DNA from: an uncultured bacterium
Lineage (GTDB): Bacteria; DRYD01
Direction: 5' to 3'
Assembly: GCA_937139605.1 (NCBI GenBank)
Contig: CAKZQG010000006.1
Coordinates: forward strand, 91,133 to 155,132
DNA: 64,000 nucleotides
Position 1 is the first letter of the stretch. The number at the start of each line of letters is the position of its first letter. Positions 10,498-19,611 of the stretch are shown one piece after another. Position numbers and translations under genes: made by a program. The notes under the pieces are model-generated. The model worked only from the letters and a program-made list of their open reading frames with translations. It was not told the DNA's origin and did no database searches.

Positions 10498-10571
10498 GGT
10501 GGGTGAGGGGATTTGAACCCCCGACCCGTGGATCCACAGTCCACTGCTCTAACCGCTGAGCTACACCCACC
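10498..10571 (-). tRNA. tRNA-His (GUG)
   Basis: A cloverleaf folds on the minus strand. The acceptor GTGGGTG pairs with CACCCAC (7 bp), there is an extra 5' G at position -1 opposite discriminator C, and the D arm is GCTC/GAGC. The anticodon arm is GTGGA / TCCAC with loop CTGTGGA (anticodon GTG). The T arm contains GGTTCAAATC. The G-1:C73 pair is the histidine identity element and confirms the call. No CCA is encoded. It lies between fabF and rplU. Confidence 0.97.
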
Positions 10572-10593
10572 ACTAATTAGATTTATTTACTAT

Positions 10594-10890
10594 TTAAATT
10601 ATCTGTAATTTCGTTAATAATTGTCTATGCCCTCTTTTTCTTCTATATCTCTTTTTAGGAGTATATTTAAATATAACAATTTTATCTCCTTTAAAATGTT
10701 TTAATACTTTTGCTTTTAATTTCATATCTAAATAAGGTTTCCCTATGTGTAATTCATTTTTATCATAATATAACAAAACTTTATCTATTTCTATTTCTTG
10801 TCCCTCATCAGCATCAATTTTTTCAGTTATAATGATATCATTTTTATTAACTTTATATTGATGTCCTTTAACTTCTATAATAGCTAACAT
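10594..10890 (-). CDS. rplU: 50S ribosomal protein L21
   Basis: A 98-residue L21. The N-terminus MLAIIEVKGHQYKVNKNDIIITEKI and the basic C-terminal YTPKKRYRRKRGHRQ are typical; the latter contacts 23S rRNA. Its ATG follows an AAAAGGAGAGG ribosome binding site. In most bacteria rpmA (L27) follows rplU directly, but here tRNA-His and fabF follow, so rpmA must be elsewhere. Confidence 0.95.
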   Translation of the reverse strand: MLAIIEVKGHQYKVNKNDIIITEKIDADEGQEIEIDKVLLYYDKNELHIGKPYLDMKLKAKVLKHFKGDKIVIFKYTPKKRYRRKRGHRQLLTKLQII

Positions 10891-10952
10891 AATTTTCCTC
10901 TCCTTTTTATTTTATTATCTTTATTTTATTAAATCTTTAGATAATTTTATAA

Positions 10953-11144
10953 TTATTTAGCTGCAAGTAATTTAATTTGTATTCCATATTTTTTTAGACA
11001 TTTTGCACAAATTCTTACATAACTATCATTAACTTTGATTTTTCTTAAATTAGGGAACCATTTCCTTTTAGTATGTCTATTAGAGTGACTAACTTTATAT
11101 CCTGTTATGTTTCCTTTTAAACATATCTCACATACTCTACTCAT
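10953..11144 (-). CDS. rpmB: 50S ribosomal protein L28, zinc-binding form
   Basis: A 63-residue L28 ([11 protein letters not shown]..., [17 protein letters not shown]). It keeps both Cys pairs (VCEIC and ICAKC), so it is the zinc-binding type. The gene has a good ribosome binding site (AAGGAAGGG) and lies between pilT and rplU. Confidence 0.95.
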   Translation of the reverse strand: MSRVCEICLKGNITGYKVSHSNRHTKRKWFPNLRKIKVNDSYVRICAKCLKKYGIQIKLLAAK

Positions 11145-11192
11145 AATATTAATCCCTTCCTTTTTTGAGTTATATAGTTTTTTTATATATAT

Positions 11193-12317
11193 TTAATCAC
11201 TAATTACCTCTAATTCAGAGGGTAAATCTTTGCCCGGTTTGATACCTAGAGTTTTAATTTTTAAATTAAGGTCATGAGGTACTTCAGCATATTCTAATGC
11301 AACCTCTAAAGAAATGAGATTTTTAGAATATAACTTAATGAGAGATATATCAAAAGATTGCATTCCATCACCAACAAATTGATCTATTTCAGCTCTCATT
11401 TGCTTAAAATTAAAATCTAACATTAATTCCTGCATCCTCGCGTTATTTATAAGTATTTCGACAGCAGGTACTCTCCCAGCATTTAAAGAAGGTATTAATT
11501 TCTGACTAACTATTGCAACTAAATTAGTAGATAAATAATTAATTATCTCTTTATGATGTTGTTGTTCAAAAAATTGTAATATTCTTATAATAGCATTAAC
11601 AGTGTTAGGTGAATGTAAAGTAGTTAGAATTAAATGTCCTGTTTCAGCTAGTTGTAATATACTATTAGCAGTTTCTTTATCTCTTGTTTCTCCGACCATT
11701 ATTATATCAGGAGTTTGTCTTACTACATTTTTTAAAGCTTCTGCAAAACTATTAGTATCTATTCCTACTTCTCTTTGAGATATTATAGAATTAATATCAT
11801 TTATAATATATTCAATAGGATCCTCAATAGTAACTATATGTTTTTTAAAGTTTTTATTTACATAATTAAGTAAGCTAGCTAATGTAGTAGATTTCCCTGT
11901 GCCTGTAGGACCACAAACTATAATTAATCCTTTCTTTTTTAACATAAATTTTTTCAAAATAGAAGGAAGATTAAGTTCTTTTAAATCAGGAATATCCCCA
12001 CTTATTCTTCTTATAACTAATGCTATATATCCTTTATTTTTATAAAAATTAACCCTAAATCTATCTTTAATTTGAGCATTAGGGATAGAATAAATTATAT
12101 TTAATTCTGGATTTAATTCAAATTGTTTTTTTTGAGAAACAGTAGTTATAATATCAAATATATTTTCGGTAAAATCAGGTTTTATTTCTTCAAATTCAAC
12201 AGGATACAATTCTCCTTCTATTCTCAAAATAGGTTTATTAAAAGGTTTAATATAAAGATCAGACGCTTTATTAGTAATCATTAATTTAAGTAATTCATTA
12301 AAAATAGTTTCAATCAT
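11193..12317 (-). CDS. pilT: PilT-like type IV pilus retraction ATPase
   Basis: A secretion-superfamily hexameric ATPase. Walker A is GPTGTGKSTTLAS, the Asp box is HIVTIEDPIEYI, Walker B is IIMVGETRDKETA, and the His box is GHLILTTLHSPN. The ORF track starts at 12380, but its first 21 residues are read through the tRNA-Thr gene. I place the start at the ATG of MIETIFNELLKLM (12317), giving 374 residues. PilT powers pilus retraction and twitching. AGxRVPAxEIL-type C-terminal sequence (NAGRVPAVEILINNARMQELM) supports PilT over PilB. No other pil genes are in the window. Confidence 0.93.
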   Translation of the reverse strand: MIETIFNELLKLMITNKASDLYIKPFNKPILRIEGELYPVEFEEIKPDFTENIFDIITTVSQKKQFELNPELNIIYSIPNAQIKDRFRVNFYKNKGYIALVIRRISGDIPDLKELNLPSILKKFMLKKKGLIIVCGPTGTGKSTTLASLLNYVNKNFKKHIVTIEDPIEYIINDINSIISQREVGIDTNSFAEALKNVVRQTPDIIMVGETRDKETANSILQLAETGHLILTTLHSPNTVNAIIRILQFFEQQHHKEIINYLSTNLVAIVSQKLIPSLNAGRVPAVEILINNARMQELMLDFNFKQMRAEIDQFVGDGMQSFDISLIKLYSKNLISLEVALEYAEVPHDLNLKIKTLGIKPGKDLPSELEVISD

Positions 12318-12334
12318 TTTATTGGTTTTAGTGA

Positions 12335-12406
12335 AGCCGGTGAGGGGATTTGAACCCCTGACCTGGTGATTACAAATCACCTGCTCTGCCGCTGAGCTAC
12401 ACCGGC
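12335..12406 (-). tRNA. tRNA-Thr (UGU)
   Basis: A cloverleaf folds on the minus strand: acceptor GCCGGTG/CACCGGC, D arm GCTC/GAGC, and anticodon arm GGTGA/TCACC with loop TTTGTAA (anticodon TGT, threonine). The T arm is AGGGG/CCCCT around TTCAAAT. Discriminator T; no encoded CCA. It lies 17 bp upstream of the corrected pilT start, so the two may share a transcript. Confidence 0.97.
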
Positions 12407-12505
12407 TTAACTCCTTATTATCCTTAATTTTACTATTTATTTTATTCTACAATAAACTTTATTATCCCTTTCTATTTTTTATTAAATATTTTTTATTAAA
12501 TTCTT

Positions 12506-13366
12506 TTATCCTAAAAATTTAACAAAATTGATTAAACCAGTTTTATCAATTTCAAATATATGGGTTTTGGAGCTATGCCCACATAATCTACAACCATCTA
12601 TCCTAAAAGTTCTAACAACTTGCCCTATTTCTTTTTCATACAACTTTTTCTCATAATGATTAGAAATAATAATCTTAGATAAAACGATATTACAATCAGC
12701 TATATGAGATATAGCCATCCCGCCTGCAGCCTTTGAACTAAACGGACTATCCTCTCTCTTTTGAGAAATCAAAAAAGCAGTTAAATTTAAATTTTTACAA
12801 AACTGGAATATTCTTCTAACAATATATCTTGCCATTACCTCTTTACTCTCATAAAAACCAGTTAATGAATCAAAAACAATCAAACCACCTTTATAATTAT
12901 TATTTAATTGATAATACAAATTTTTCAAAAAAACATCAATATTATTTATCAAATTATATTTAAAAGTTAAATCCACAATTTTAATATTTTCTTTTACTTT
13001 ATTAAAATCAATACTTAATAATAAAGATATTCTTTTTAAAGAAGTAGATACATATCTTAATGGATTTTCGGTTGATATATAGATTCCTTTAATATTTTTA
13101 TGAGCATTAATAACTAAAGCGGTCTGAACTAATAAAGATTTTCCGGTATCAGCTTCACCTGTTATATTTATAACAGCTCCTTTTGGGTATCCATTTACTG
13201 GTTTTAATACAGGTTTTGAATTCTCAAATACTGAATAATAAAATAATTTATTAATATATTCTATACCACTATCAATACCATGTATAATTATATCTTCGTT
13301 AGTAACATCTTGGAGTAAATTATATTCCTTTTTATTATCTATATACTTTGTTTTATTGTCTAACAT
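12506..13366 (-). CDS. KaiC/RadA-like RecA-fold ATPase
   Basis: A 286-residue single-domain RecA-fold protein. A modified Walker A (NITGEADTGKSLLVQTALVI, near residues 70-90) and Walker B (KGGLIVFDSLTGFYES, about 165) are followed by a KaiC-like C-terminus. Near the end it has CRLCGH, a possible metal-binding knuckle. KaiC-like ATPases in thermophiles, including archaea, often act as signalling switches; the target is not evident. It is adjacent to a PilZ-like protein (7-bp gap), so a role with surface motility is possible but not shown. Confidence 0.75.
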   Translation of the reverse strand: MLDNKTKYIDNKKEYNLLQDVTNEDIIIHGIDSGIEYINKLFYYSVFENSKPVLKPVNGYPKGAVINITGEADTGKSLLVQTALVINAHKNIKGIYISTENPLRYVSTSLKRISLLLSIDFNKVKENIKIVDLTFKYNLINNIDVFLKNLYYQLNNNYKGGLIVFDSLTGFYESKEVMARYIVRRIFQFCKNLNLTAFLISQKREDSPFSSKAAGGMAISHIADCNIVLSKIIISNHYEKKLYEKEIGQVVRTFRIDGCRLCGHSSKTHIFEIDKTGLINFVKFLG

Positions 13367-13373
13367 AAAGATT

Positions 13374-14060
13374 TTATTTATCTATATTAGAATTAATGAG
13401 AGCAAATTCAAAAATCTGTTTTTTTAATTCTTCATCAATAGTTTCAAATTCCAAAAACGTTTCAAATTTTTTTTTCTCTAATTGTTTAGAATCTACTACC
13501 TTAGCCTTAAATTTATCTCCTTTTCTATCTATATATTCTTTATAAGGAATCTTAACTACAACTTCTAAAATAGTTCCATTAGGTATAGGAATAGCAGTAA
13601 ATAAAGACATTCCATTAGATAATATTTTATAAGTCTTTCCTTTTTGGGTATGAGGTACTCCTAAAGCGTTATATTCTATTTCTAATTCTGCTTCAATATC
13701 TAAATTCTTTAATAAATTTTCAATTTTTCCTAAATTTTTTTCTTTTAGATTTTTAGGTTTTTCTAAAGTCAATTCCTTGCTTTGTTCATTTATATCCTTA
13801 ATAATAGTTTCAAAAGAGAAAATATATACACTATCTTTAATAGGTTCTAAAATAGAACAATCTGTTTTTTTTCCATTAATAATACCCAAATCCATTGCTA
13901 AAAACTGAACTAGATTAGGAATAAATACTTTAAAATTTTGCTTATCATTATTAATAACAATTCCATACATATAAGCCCATTTTTCACCTTCTATAACCGT
14001 TAATCTAACCAAGTCTTCTTCTAAATATTTTAAAGTAGGTTTAGAAAAGGGTAAAAACAT
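13374..14060 (-). CDS. PilZ-like/YcgR-like protein
   Basis: About 228 residues. The N-terminal half (KPTLKYLEEDLVRLTVIEGEKWAYMYGIVIN) could be a YcgR-type barrel. The C-terminal half (SNGMSLFTAIPIPNGTILEVVVKIP ... KAKVVDSKQL ... FLEFETIDEELKKQIFEFA) follows the PilZ pattern. The arginine-rich RxxxR motif that binds c-di-GMP is not visible, so binding is doubtful. I start at the ATG of MFLPFSKP rather than at 14075. A strong GGAGGTGA lies five bases before that ATG and sits inside the end of hldC. Confidence 0.55.
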   Translation of the reverse strand: MFLPFSKPTLKYLEEDLVRLTVIEGEKWAYMYGIVINNDKQNFKVFIPNLVQFLAMDLGIINGKKTDCSILEPIKDSVYIFSFETIIKDINEQSKELTLEKPKNLKEKNLGKIENLLKNLDIEAELEIEYNALGVPHTQKGKTYKILSNGMSLFTAIPIPNGTILEVVVKIPYKEYIDRKGDKFKAKVVDSKQLEKKKFETFLEFETIDEELKKQIFEFALINSNIDK

Positions 14061-14061
14061 G

Positions 14062-14559
14062 TTATTCACCTCCAAAAGTAAGTAATATTTTCTTTATTAT
14101 TTTAGTAGTGGATACATCTTCCAAAAATACTAAAGTTTTAAAAGATATATTATATTTATAGATAACATCTAATTCAGGGATAACTTTATCTTTATAATCC
14201 CCTCCTTTAAATACAATATCAGGTAATATGTATTCAATTAGATTAATAGGAGTAGTTTCATTAAAGAAAGTAACAAAATCAACACTTTCTAGAGAGGCAA
14301 TAACATACATTCTATCTTTTAAGGAATTGATAGGCTTATTAGGTCCTTTAATTAATTTTACACTTTCATCACTATTTAATCCAACAATTAATAAGTCGCA
14401 ATATTTTTTAGCTTCATTTAAATAAGAAACATGCCCTTTATGTAATATATCAAAACATCCATTAGTAAAACCAATAACTTTTGAAAAAGATCTATATTTT
14501 TCTATTACTTTTTTCAAATTATACCAATTAAAAAATATTTTTTCTTCTATATTTCTCAT
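14062..14559 (-). CDS. hldC: D-beta-D-heptose 1-phosphate adenylyltransferase (HldE C-terminal part)
   Basis: A 165-residue nucleotidyltransferase of the cytidylyltransferase-like fold. Its signature is GFTNGCFDILHKGHVSYLNEAKKYCD, and RMYVIASLESVDFV follows. It activates heptose-1-phosphate with ATP on the way to ADP-heptose for lipopolysaccharide inner core. Its start overlaps the end of the kinase gene by four bases, so the two halves of HldE are encoded separately but translationally coupled. Their presence supports an LPS-type outer membrane. Confidence 0.9.
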   Translation of the reverse strand: MRNIEEKIFFNWYNLKKVIEKYRSFSKVIGFTNGCFDILHKGHVSYLNEAKKYCDLLIVGLNSDESVKLIKGPNKPINSLKDRMYVIASLESVDFVTFFNETTPINLIEYILPDIVFKGGDYKDKVIPELDVIYKYNISFKTLVFLEDVSTTKIIKKILLTFGGE

Positions 14560-15725
14560 TTTTTATTTATTTTAAAAAATTTATTTTTATAATTTATTTT
14601 TAATAAATAATATAGAGAATGAGAGATATCAATGGGTTTAACGGGATTAGTAAAAGGTTTAGACACTGCAATAGATCCCGCCAAATTAGCTAAAAAAGAA
14701 CTTTTTAAAACATCGTTAGAATAAAATTTATATAGCCCATAGATAGCGCTAACATTATCTCCAGCACCAACTACATCAAAAACCTCCTGTTTAATTGCAT
14801 CTACCCACAAATTATATTTATTATTAAAAACAGTTAATCCCCAAGAACCTATAGTTATAACAATATCTTCTATTTTTTTATCTAAGTTAATCATTAGATT
14901 ATTATCATTTAAAATTTTTTTTATTAAATTAAAATCAAATTTATTATTAAGATTATCAAAAGAAATATTAAAAATCTGATTAGCTTCTTTTTTATTAATA
15001 GATAAATAATTTATTTTATTAAAATTAATAAAATAGTTAAAATTATTAGGTTTAGGACAAACAATTATAAATTTATCAAAAATATTATTATTAACTATTT
15101 CTGAAAAAAAGCTCATTGTTTCTTTATTAAATAGGTTTTTGTTATAATCTATAAAAAATATGATATCAAATCCATTAAAATCTATTTTTTTCAAGTTATT
15201 AAATAAATAAGAATAATCAAAGGGATCATAGTTAGTATTTTCTCTATCCACTCTAACGATATGCTGATTATTATGAGCAATAACTCTAGTTTTAACGATA
15301 GTGGTTTTAGAAGTTTTAATGATATTGTAATTAATTTTTCGTTTTTTAAGAAGAGATAATAGATTTTTAAAGTAGATATCATTGCCAGCAAAACCAACTA
15401 AATAAACAAAATTAGAATAATAAGATATAATTTTAGCGACATTAGCGGCTCCTCCTAATTCTATCCATTCTTTAAACACTTTAACAACGGGTACAGGAGC
15501 CTCTGGAGAAATCCTCTCTACTTCTCCTTTTATCCATCTATCTAACATAATATCTCCTATAACTAAAACTTTCTTTGTACTTATAAATTCCAAAAATTTT
15601 TTGAAATCATTTATAATTTCTTTATAAAAAAATTTATCAAAATATTGAAATCCATTACTATTTAAATGATTATTATTAACTAAATTATTTATTGAATTAT
15701 AATCTACTTGATTAACGCTTTCCAT
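14556..15725 (-). CDS. hldA: D-glycero-beta-D-manno-heptose-7-phosphate kinase (HldE N-terminal part)
   Basis: A 389-residue PfkB-family sugar kinase. The N-terminal GDIMLDRWIKGEVERISPEAPVPVV, then ELGGAANVAKII, and the C-terminal catalytic motif DVVGAGDNVSAIYG are the RfaE kinase pattern. It phosphorylates heptose-7-phosphate in the ADP-heptose pathway. An extra Asn-rich stretch of about 50 residues precedes the family domain. The gene overlaps the upstream rhodanese gene by 22 bp and hldC by 4 bp, so it is part of a tight operon. Confidence 0.9.
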   Translation of the reverse strand: MESVNQVDYNSINNLVNNNHLNSNGFQYFDKFFYKEIINDFKKFLEFISTKKVLVIGDIMLDRWIKGEVERISPEAPVPVVKVFKEWIELGGAANVAKIISYYSNFVYLVGFAGNDIYFKNLLSLLKKRKINYNIIKTSKTTIVKTRVIAHNNQHIVRVDRENTNYDPFDYSYLFNNLKKIDFNGFDIIFFIDYNKNLFNKETMSFFSEIVNNNIFDKFIIVCPKPNNFNYFINFNKINYLSINKKEANQIFNISFDNLNNKFDFNLIKKILNDNNLMINLDKKIEDIVITIGSWGLTVFNNKYNLWVDAIKQEVFDVVGAGDNVSAIYGLYKFYSNDVLKSSFLANLAGSIAVSKPFTNPVKPIDISHSLYYLLKINYKNKFFKINKK

Positions 15726-16615
15726 TCTAATAATCCCCCATCATAAATTAACACATCATAATATCCCATATATACTTTTATAACAAAAAACATAAACAAA
15801 CTATTCTTTAAATCATAAGAATATAATATTATCTTATCAGTTTTATTAATATTATATCCATTTAAATAGCTTCCTAAAACATATCTATCTTTATTAAAAT
15901 TAATTTTTAAACTAATACTATTAGGAATCAATTGATCTTTATTAAACAATAAATCTTTATAAACGAAAACTAACTTATATCCATTATTTATTTTGTTATC
16001 TAATTGTTTATAATCAATAAAATAATTTCTAAGATAATTTTTAGTTAAACTAATAGAAAAGTATCCTTTATTTTTTATATAATTTACCTTAGAAGAGAGA
16101 TAATCATTAGAGATATTATTAAACGGATTTTCTATTATATAAATAGAATTAACTCTTAACATATAAAGTAAAGAAGCTAAAATAAATACATTAAAATCTT
16201 TATTTAAATAATCATTAGAATATGAATAAATAAAGAAATCATTATATTTATTTAATCCCATATCTTCTAAATCATAAATTAAGCTTTCTATATTCCTTAA
16301 TTTATTAGGGATTCCATTATAATTAAAAAATATATTATCAATATTAAAATATAAAGCTTGGATTAAATGATTTTTTATATAGCTATTAAAATCCCTAAGA
16401 TCTATTACATTTTTTCTTTCATTATAAAAATAATTGTTAATATAATCTTCTATAGTTATAAAACTAACCTTGGGATTATTATCTAAAATATTATTCATTT
16501 TGTAATTTGAAAATGTATTTTTAGAATATGGAATAAAAAACATAAAAAAAGATAAAATTATAAAAACAAATAAATAAGGTAATTTTAAACTTGTTTTTGA
16601 ATTTTTTATTATCAT
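15704..16615 (-). CDS. Membrane-anchored tandem rhodanese-like protein without the catalytic cysteine
   Basis: 303 residues. A single N-terminal membrane segment (about 13-30) is followed by two rhodanese-like domains. The first has NVIDLRDFNSYIKNHLIQALYF; the second ends with IILYSYDLKNSLFMFFVIKVYMGYYDVLIYDGGLLEWKA. In active enzymes the loop after the central strand is a cysteine (YC..G). Here the first domain has FFIYSYS and the second LYSYD, so both look catalytically dead. The function is unknown; binding or scaffold roles are possible. Confidence 0.6.
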   Translation of the reverse strand: MIIKNSKTSLKLPYLFVFIILSFFMFFIPYSKNTFSNYKMNNILDNNPKVSFITIEDYINNYFYNERKNVIDLRDFNSYIKNHLIQALYFNIDNIFFNYNGIPNKLRNIESLIYDLEDMGLNKYNDFFIYSYSNDYLNKDFNVFILASLLYMLRVNSIYIIENPFNNISNDYLSSKVNYIKNKGYFSISLTKNYLRNYFIDYKQLDNKINNGYKLVFVYKDLLFNKDQLIPNSISLKINFNKDRYVLGSYLNGYNINKTDKIILYSYDLKNSLFMFFVIKVYMGYYDVLIYDGGLLEWKALIK

Positions 16616-16658
16616 AATTTACTCCTTATAGTTTTATAATATTTTTATTTTTACAATA

Positions 16659-17662
16659 TTAAATTTTAATTTCTTTTTCAATTTTAAATGGGTTATTTTT
16701 ATCACTTATTAATATATAATTTTCTAATTTATTTAGTTTATCCTTTAGTAAATTTAAATTAAAATCATGTTTATCAAAAGACTCAATTTTAGCCAAATAA
16801 TTTAAAGCTTTTTTTAAAGTACTAATTTCAATAAAATCGGTATTTTCGTTTTCCATAAAGCTTTTAAAATCTATTACTTTAAATTTAATTTCATTAATTA
16901 AGAAATATTTAAAAAGGGAATTAATTTTTTCAACGAATTCTTCTGCTAATTTGTAATTATTAATAATAAAGAAGGTATAGTTAGTTTCATAGGTAGCTTT
17001 TTGCTTAACAACTAATTTACCAGTTTTAGCCCAATGTTTCCACGCTATTTTTTTAACATCATCTAAATAATAAGGTCTAATAGCAAAAAATTCACCTTCC
17101 TCTGTTAATTTATAAAATACTGAAGAAACAGTAGATATATTATTTATTATAATATCATAATAATTTATATTAGCGTAATTAGGATAAATATAAAATTCAA
17201 AAGGGATATTAAACATTTTATAAATATCTAATTGCTCAAATAAAAAAGAATTAACTAAATAAATTGAAAGAGTATTTAAATATCCTCTTTTAATTGCTTT
17301 AATTTTTAGTTCTTTAGTTACTTTAGAAAAAGGGGGAATATAATAGATTATATTATCTTCAGTTATTAAATCTAAATGAGCACTATTTATTTTAATTCTT
17401 AAAAAAAAACTGGGAAAATTAAGGGATTATAAATAGATAATTTAACATTAAATTCACTATTTTTAAAAGCTTCAACTACATTAGAATATACACTAATTAC
17501 TTTTAAATTATTTAAAATAACTTTAGGATAGAAATAAGATAATATCAATACTAAAGTTAATAGAATAAAAATAAAGTAAGTAAATAAAGAACCACTATTA
17601 ATAGAAATAATAAAAATAATAATATTAATAAGCCAGAGATAAAAATAATCAATTTTCTTCAT
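16659..17662 (-). pseudogene. DUF58 family membrane protein, frame broken at a run of nine T
   Basis: The track gives two ORFs: 17399-17662 (two membrane segments, then ...YNPLIFPVFF stop) and 16659-17216 (contains DDVKKIAWKHWAKTGKLVVKQ, the DUF58 hallmark). My translation of 17217-17398 shows that one added T (or loss of two) in the coding-strand T run at 17401-17409 gives one continuous frame without stops of about 334 residues, with FFLRIKINSAHLDLITEDN bridging the two. DUF58 proteins are usually about 300-430 residues. It may be a frameshift mutation, a sequencing error, or a gene expressed through slippage at the homopolymer. It follows minE by 6 bp. Confidence 0.75.
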
Positions 17663-17668
17663 AATGTG

Positions 17669-17953
17669 CTAATTATTTTTTTTGGATGATTTAAAAGGGA
17701 TAGAAGCAACCAAAGCGATTTTTTTATCATGTGTTTTAATTTGGAAATCCATAGATTCTACATCAACATCACTGTACTTAGATATGACATTTATTAGATC
17801 TTCTTTAATTTTTTCAATAGTTTTATTATTACTTTCATTTCTATCTTGAACAATAATTAATTGTAGCCTTTCTTTAGCAATTTTAGATGAACTAACTTTG
17901 TAATCTTTTTTAAAGAAATTTATTATTTCTTGTAGCCATTCAGGTAAAGCCAT
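17669..17953 (-). CDS. minE: Cell division topological specificity factor MinE
   Basis: 94 residues with the MinE pattern: an N-terminal amphipathic stretch (WLQEIINFFKK), then SSSKIAKERLQLIIVQDRNE (the contact helix that stimulates MinD ATPase), and a C-terminal topological domain with LINVISKYSDVDVESMDFQI. It is next to minD, as usual, with a 16-bp gap. Confidence 0.93.
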   Translation of the reverse strand: MALPEWLQEIINFFKKDYKVSSSKIAKERLQLIIVQDRNESNNKTIEKIKEDLINVISKYSDVDVESMDFQIKTHDKKIALVASIPFKSSKKNN

Positions 17954-17969
17954 AAATTACATCCCCCTA

Positions 17970-18791
17970 TTATGCTTTTCGTTTTATTCCAACTAAATTA
18001 ACTAATTTTTCAATTAAACTGCCATCATTAAATGGATTTTCTACAGGTAAAGAAGGATCAACTAATCTTTTGGCAATATTAATAAAATATTTGGCTAATG
18101 GTTTAGTTTTACTTAGCACAACAGGTTCCCCATGATTAGTAGAAATAGTTATATATTCATCATCCGGAATAATCCCTAATAGATCTATTTTTAAGGTTTC
18201 TAATACATCTTCAACTGATAACATTTGAGATTTTTTAACCATATGTTTCTTTAATCTATTAATAACCAATTTAGGAGAGAATCTTTCTAAGGATTCTAAA
18301 GTAGCAATAACTCGATCTGCATCTCTAATAGAGGATAAATCAGGAGTAGTAACTACAATAGCTTCATCTGCAGCATAAACTGACATCTTAAATCCATGCT
18401 CAATACCTGCGGGACAATCTATAAAAACAAAATCAAAATCATTTTTTATTTCTTGTACAACATCTTTAAATCCCTGGGGATCAATATCTTCTTTTTGTTT
18501 AGTTTGAGGAGCAGGTAGTAAATATAGACTTCCTTGTGTAAATCTTTTATCTTTAATGAGAGCTTGCTTATAGCTTCTGCAGCGCCCTTCTATAACATCA
18601 GAAATATCAAATATTATTTTATTTTCTAAGCCTAAAACTAGATCTAAATTTCTAAGTCCAACATCTGCATCAATAAGAACAACTTTATATCCCAAAAAAG
18701 CTAACGCTGCTCCTATGTTAGCGGTAACCGTTGTTTTGCCTACCCCACCTTTCCCCGAGGTTACCACATATGCCTTAGTATTTTCCTTCAT
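17970..18791 (-). CDS. minD: Septum site-determining protein MinD
   Basis: 273 residues. The deviant Walker A GKGGVGKTTVTAN and the switch regions (VVLIDADVGLRNLDLVLGLE, FIDCPAGIEHG) identify MinD. The C-terminus (about 225-273) is basic and should form the membrane-targeting helix (SLIEKLVNLVGIKRK). It drives membrane cycling of MinCDE. Its start follows a GGAGT-type binding site downstream of minC. Confidence 0.96.
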   Translation of the reverse strand: MKENTKAYVVTSGKGGVGKTTVTANIGAALAFLGYKVVLIDADVGLRNLDLVLGLENKIIFDISDVIEGRCRSYKQALIKDKRFTQGSLYLLPAPQTKQKEDIDPQGFKDVVQEIKNDFDFVFIDCPAGIEHGFKMSVYAADEAIVVTTPDLSSIRDADRVIATLESLERFSPKLVINRLKKHMVKKSQMLSVEDVLETLKIDLLGIIPDDEYITISTNHGEPVVLSKTKPLAKYFINIAKRLVDPSLPVENPFNDGSLIEKLVNLVGIKRKA

Positions 18792-18826
18792 TTCCTAACC
18801 AACTCCTTTATTTTTTTTAAATTTAC

Positions 18827-19609
18827 TTAGTCTTTAATAATTTCCATAACAATAGATGAATTATTGATTCTAAACAATACATTTTTAAAATCTTTCTTTT
18901 TATTTTTAAATAATTCTTCATTATATTCTCCAACTAAGTCAGCTATTCTAATAGTAGAGCTATTAAAGTTCAATGCGAATATAAATGCGTTGTAGTTTTT
19001 AGGATATCCACTATGTGCTATCCCCATAAGCTTACCTAATACAATTATATTATTACTACTTCTTATTTCAGCCCCAGGATTAACATTTCCTATTATTATT
19101 ATACTTCTTTTATCTTCTATATAATTTCCACTTCTTAAATTTTTATTTATTATTAAAACATCACTATCATTTAAATTATTTTTAAGGTTATTATCATTTA
19201 ATTGATAAAATTCATTAAAATTTTTTTCAAAATTGTTAAAATTTACTTTATTAGTATGATTATTAACATTATCTAATTTAGTTTTTGGGGTTAATTTATT
19301 GTTAGTATTGATAACAGAAGGTGCATCCACATTAATTCCATAACTAACAGAAATCATTTTGGTAATAGGGTTTGTACTTCTTATTGTATCAATATTTATT
19401 CCTAAATTATGAAAATTAATTAAAATGTTTTTAAATTCTATTTCATTTAACCCTAGATCCCCTAAATCAAGGATAACCATGTTATTACTTAAGAGTTCTT
19501 TAAGACCTTTATTAAATAATTCTATTAATTTAGAATTAATTAGTTCTAGGTTAATTTCAGTTAATTTAAATATAATTTTTCCTTTTTCTTGCTTTAAGGT
19601 AACAGCCAT
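18827..19609 (-). CDS. minC: Septum site-determining protein MinC
   Basis: 260 residues. The N-terminal domain is about 1-100. A long Asn-rich linker (about 110-150) leads to the C-terminal beta-helix (LRSGNYIEDKRSIIIIGNVNPGAEIRSSNNIIVLGKLMGIAHSG), which is diagnostic of MinC and binds MinD. MinC blocks FtsZ ring assembly away from mid-cell. It heads minC-minD-minE. Confidence 0.92.
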   Translation of the reverse strand: MAVTLKQEKGKIIFKLTEINLELINSKLIELFNKGLKELLSNNMVILDLGDLGLNEIEFKNILINFHNLGINIDTIRSTNPITKMISVSYGINVDAPSVINTNNKLTPKTKLDNVNNHTNKVNFNNFEKNFNEFYQLNDNNLKNNLNDSDVLIINKNLRSGNYIEDKRSIIIIGNVNPGAEIRSSNNIIVLGKLMGIAHSGYPKNYNAFIFALNFNSSTIRIADLVGEYNEELFKNKKKDFKNVLFRINNSSIVMEIIKD

Positions 19610-19611
19610 AA

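Noticed and set aside
11193-12380. PilT with a 21-residue extension (MICNHQVRGSNPLTG...)
   Set aside because: The extension is translated from the tRNA-Thr gene; the true start is at 12317.
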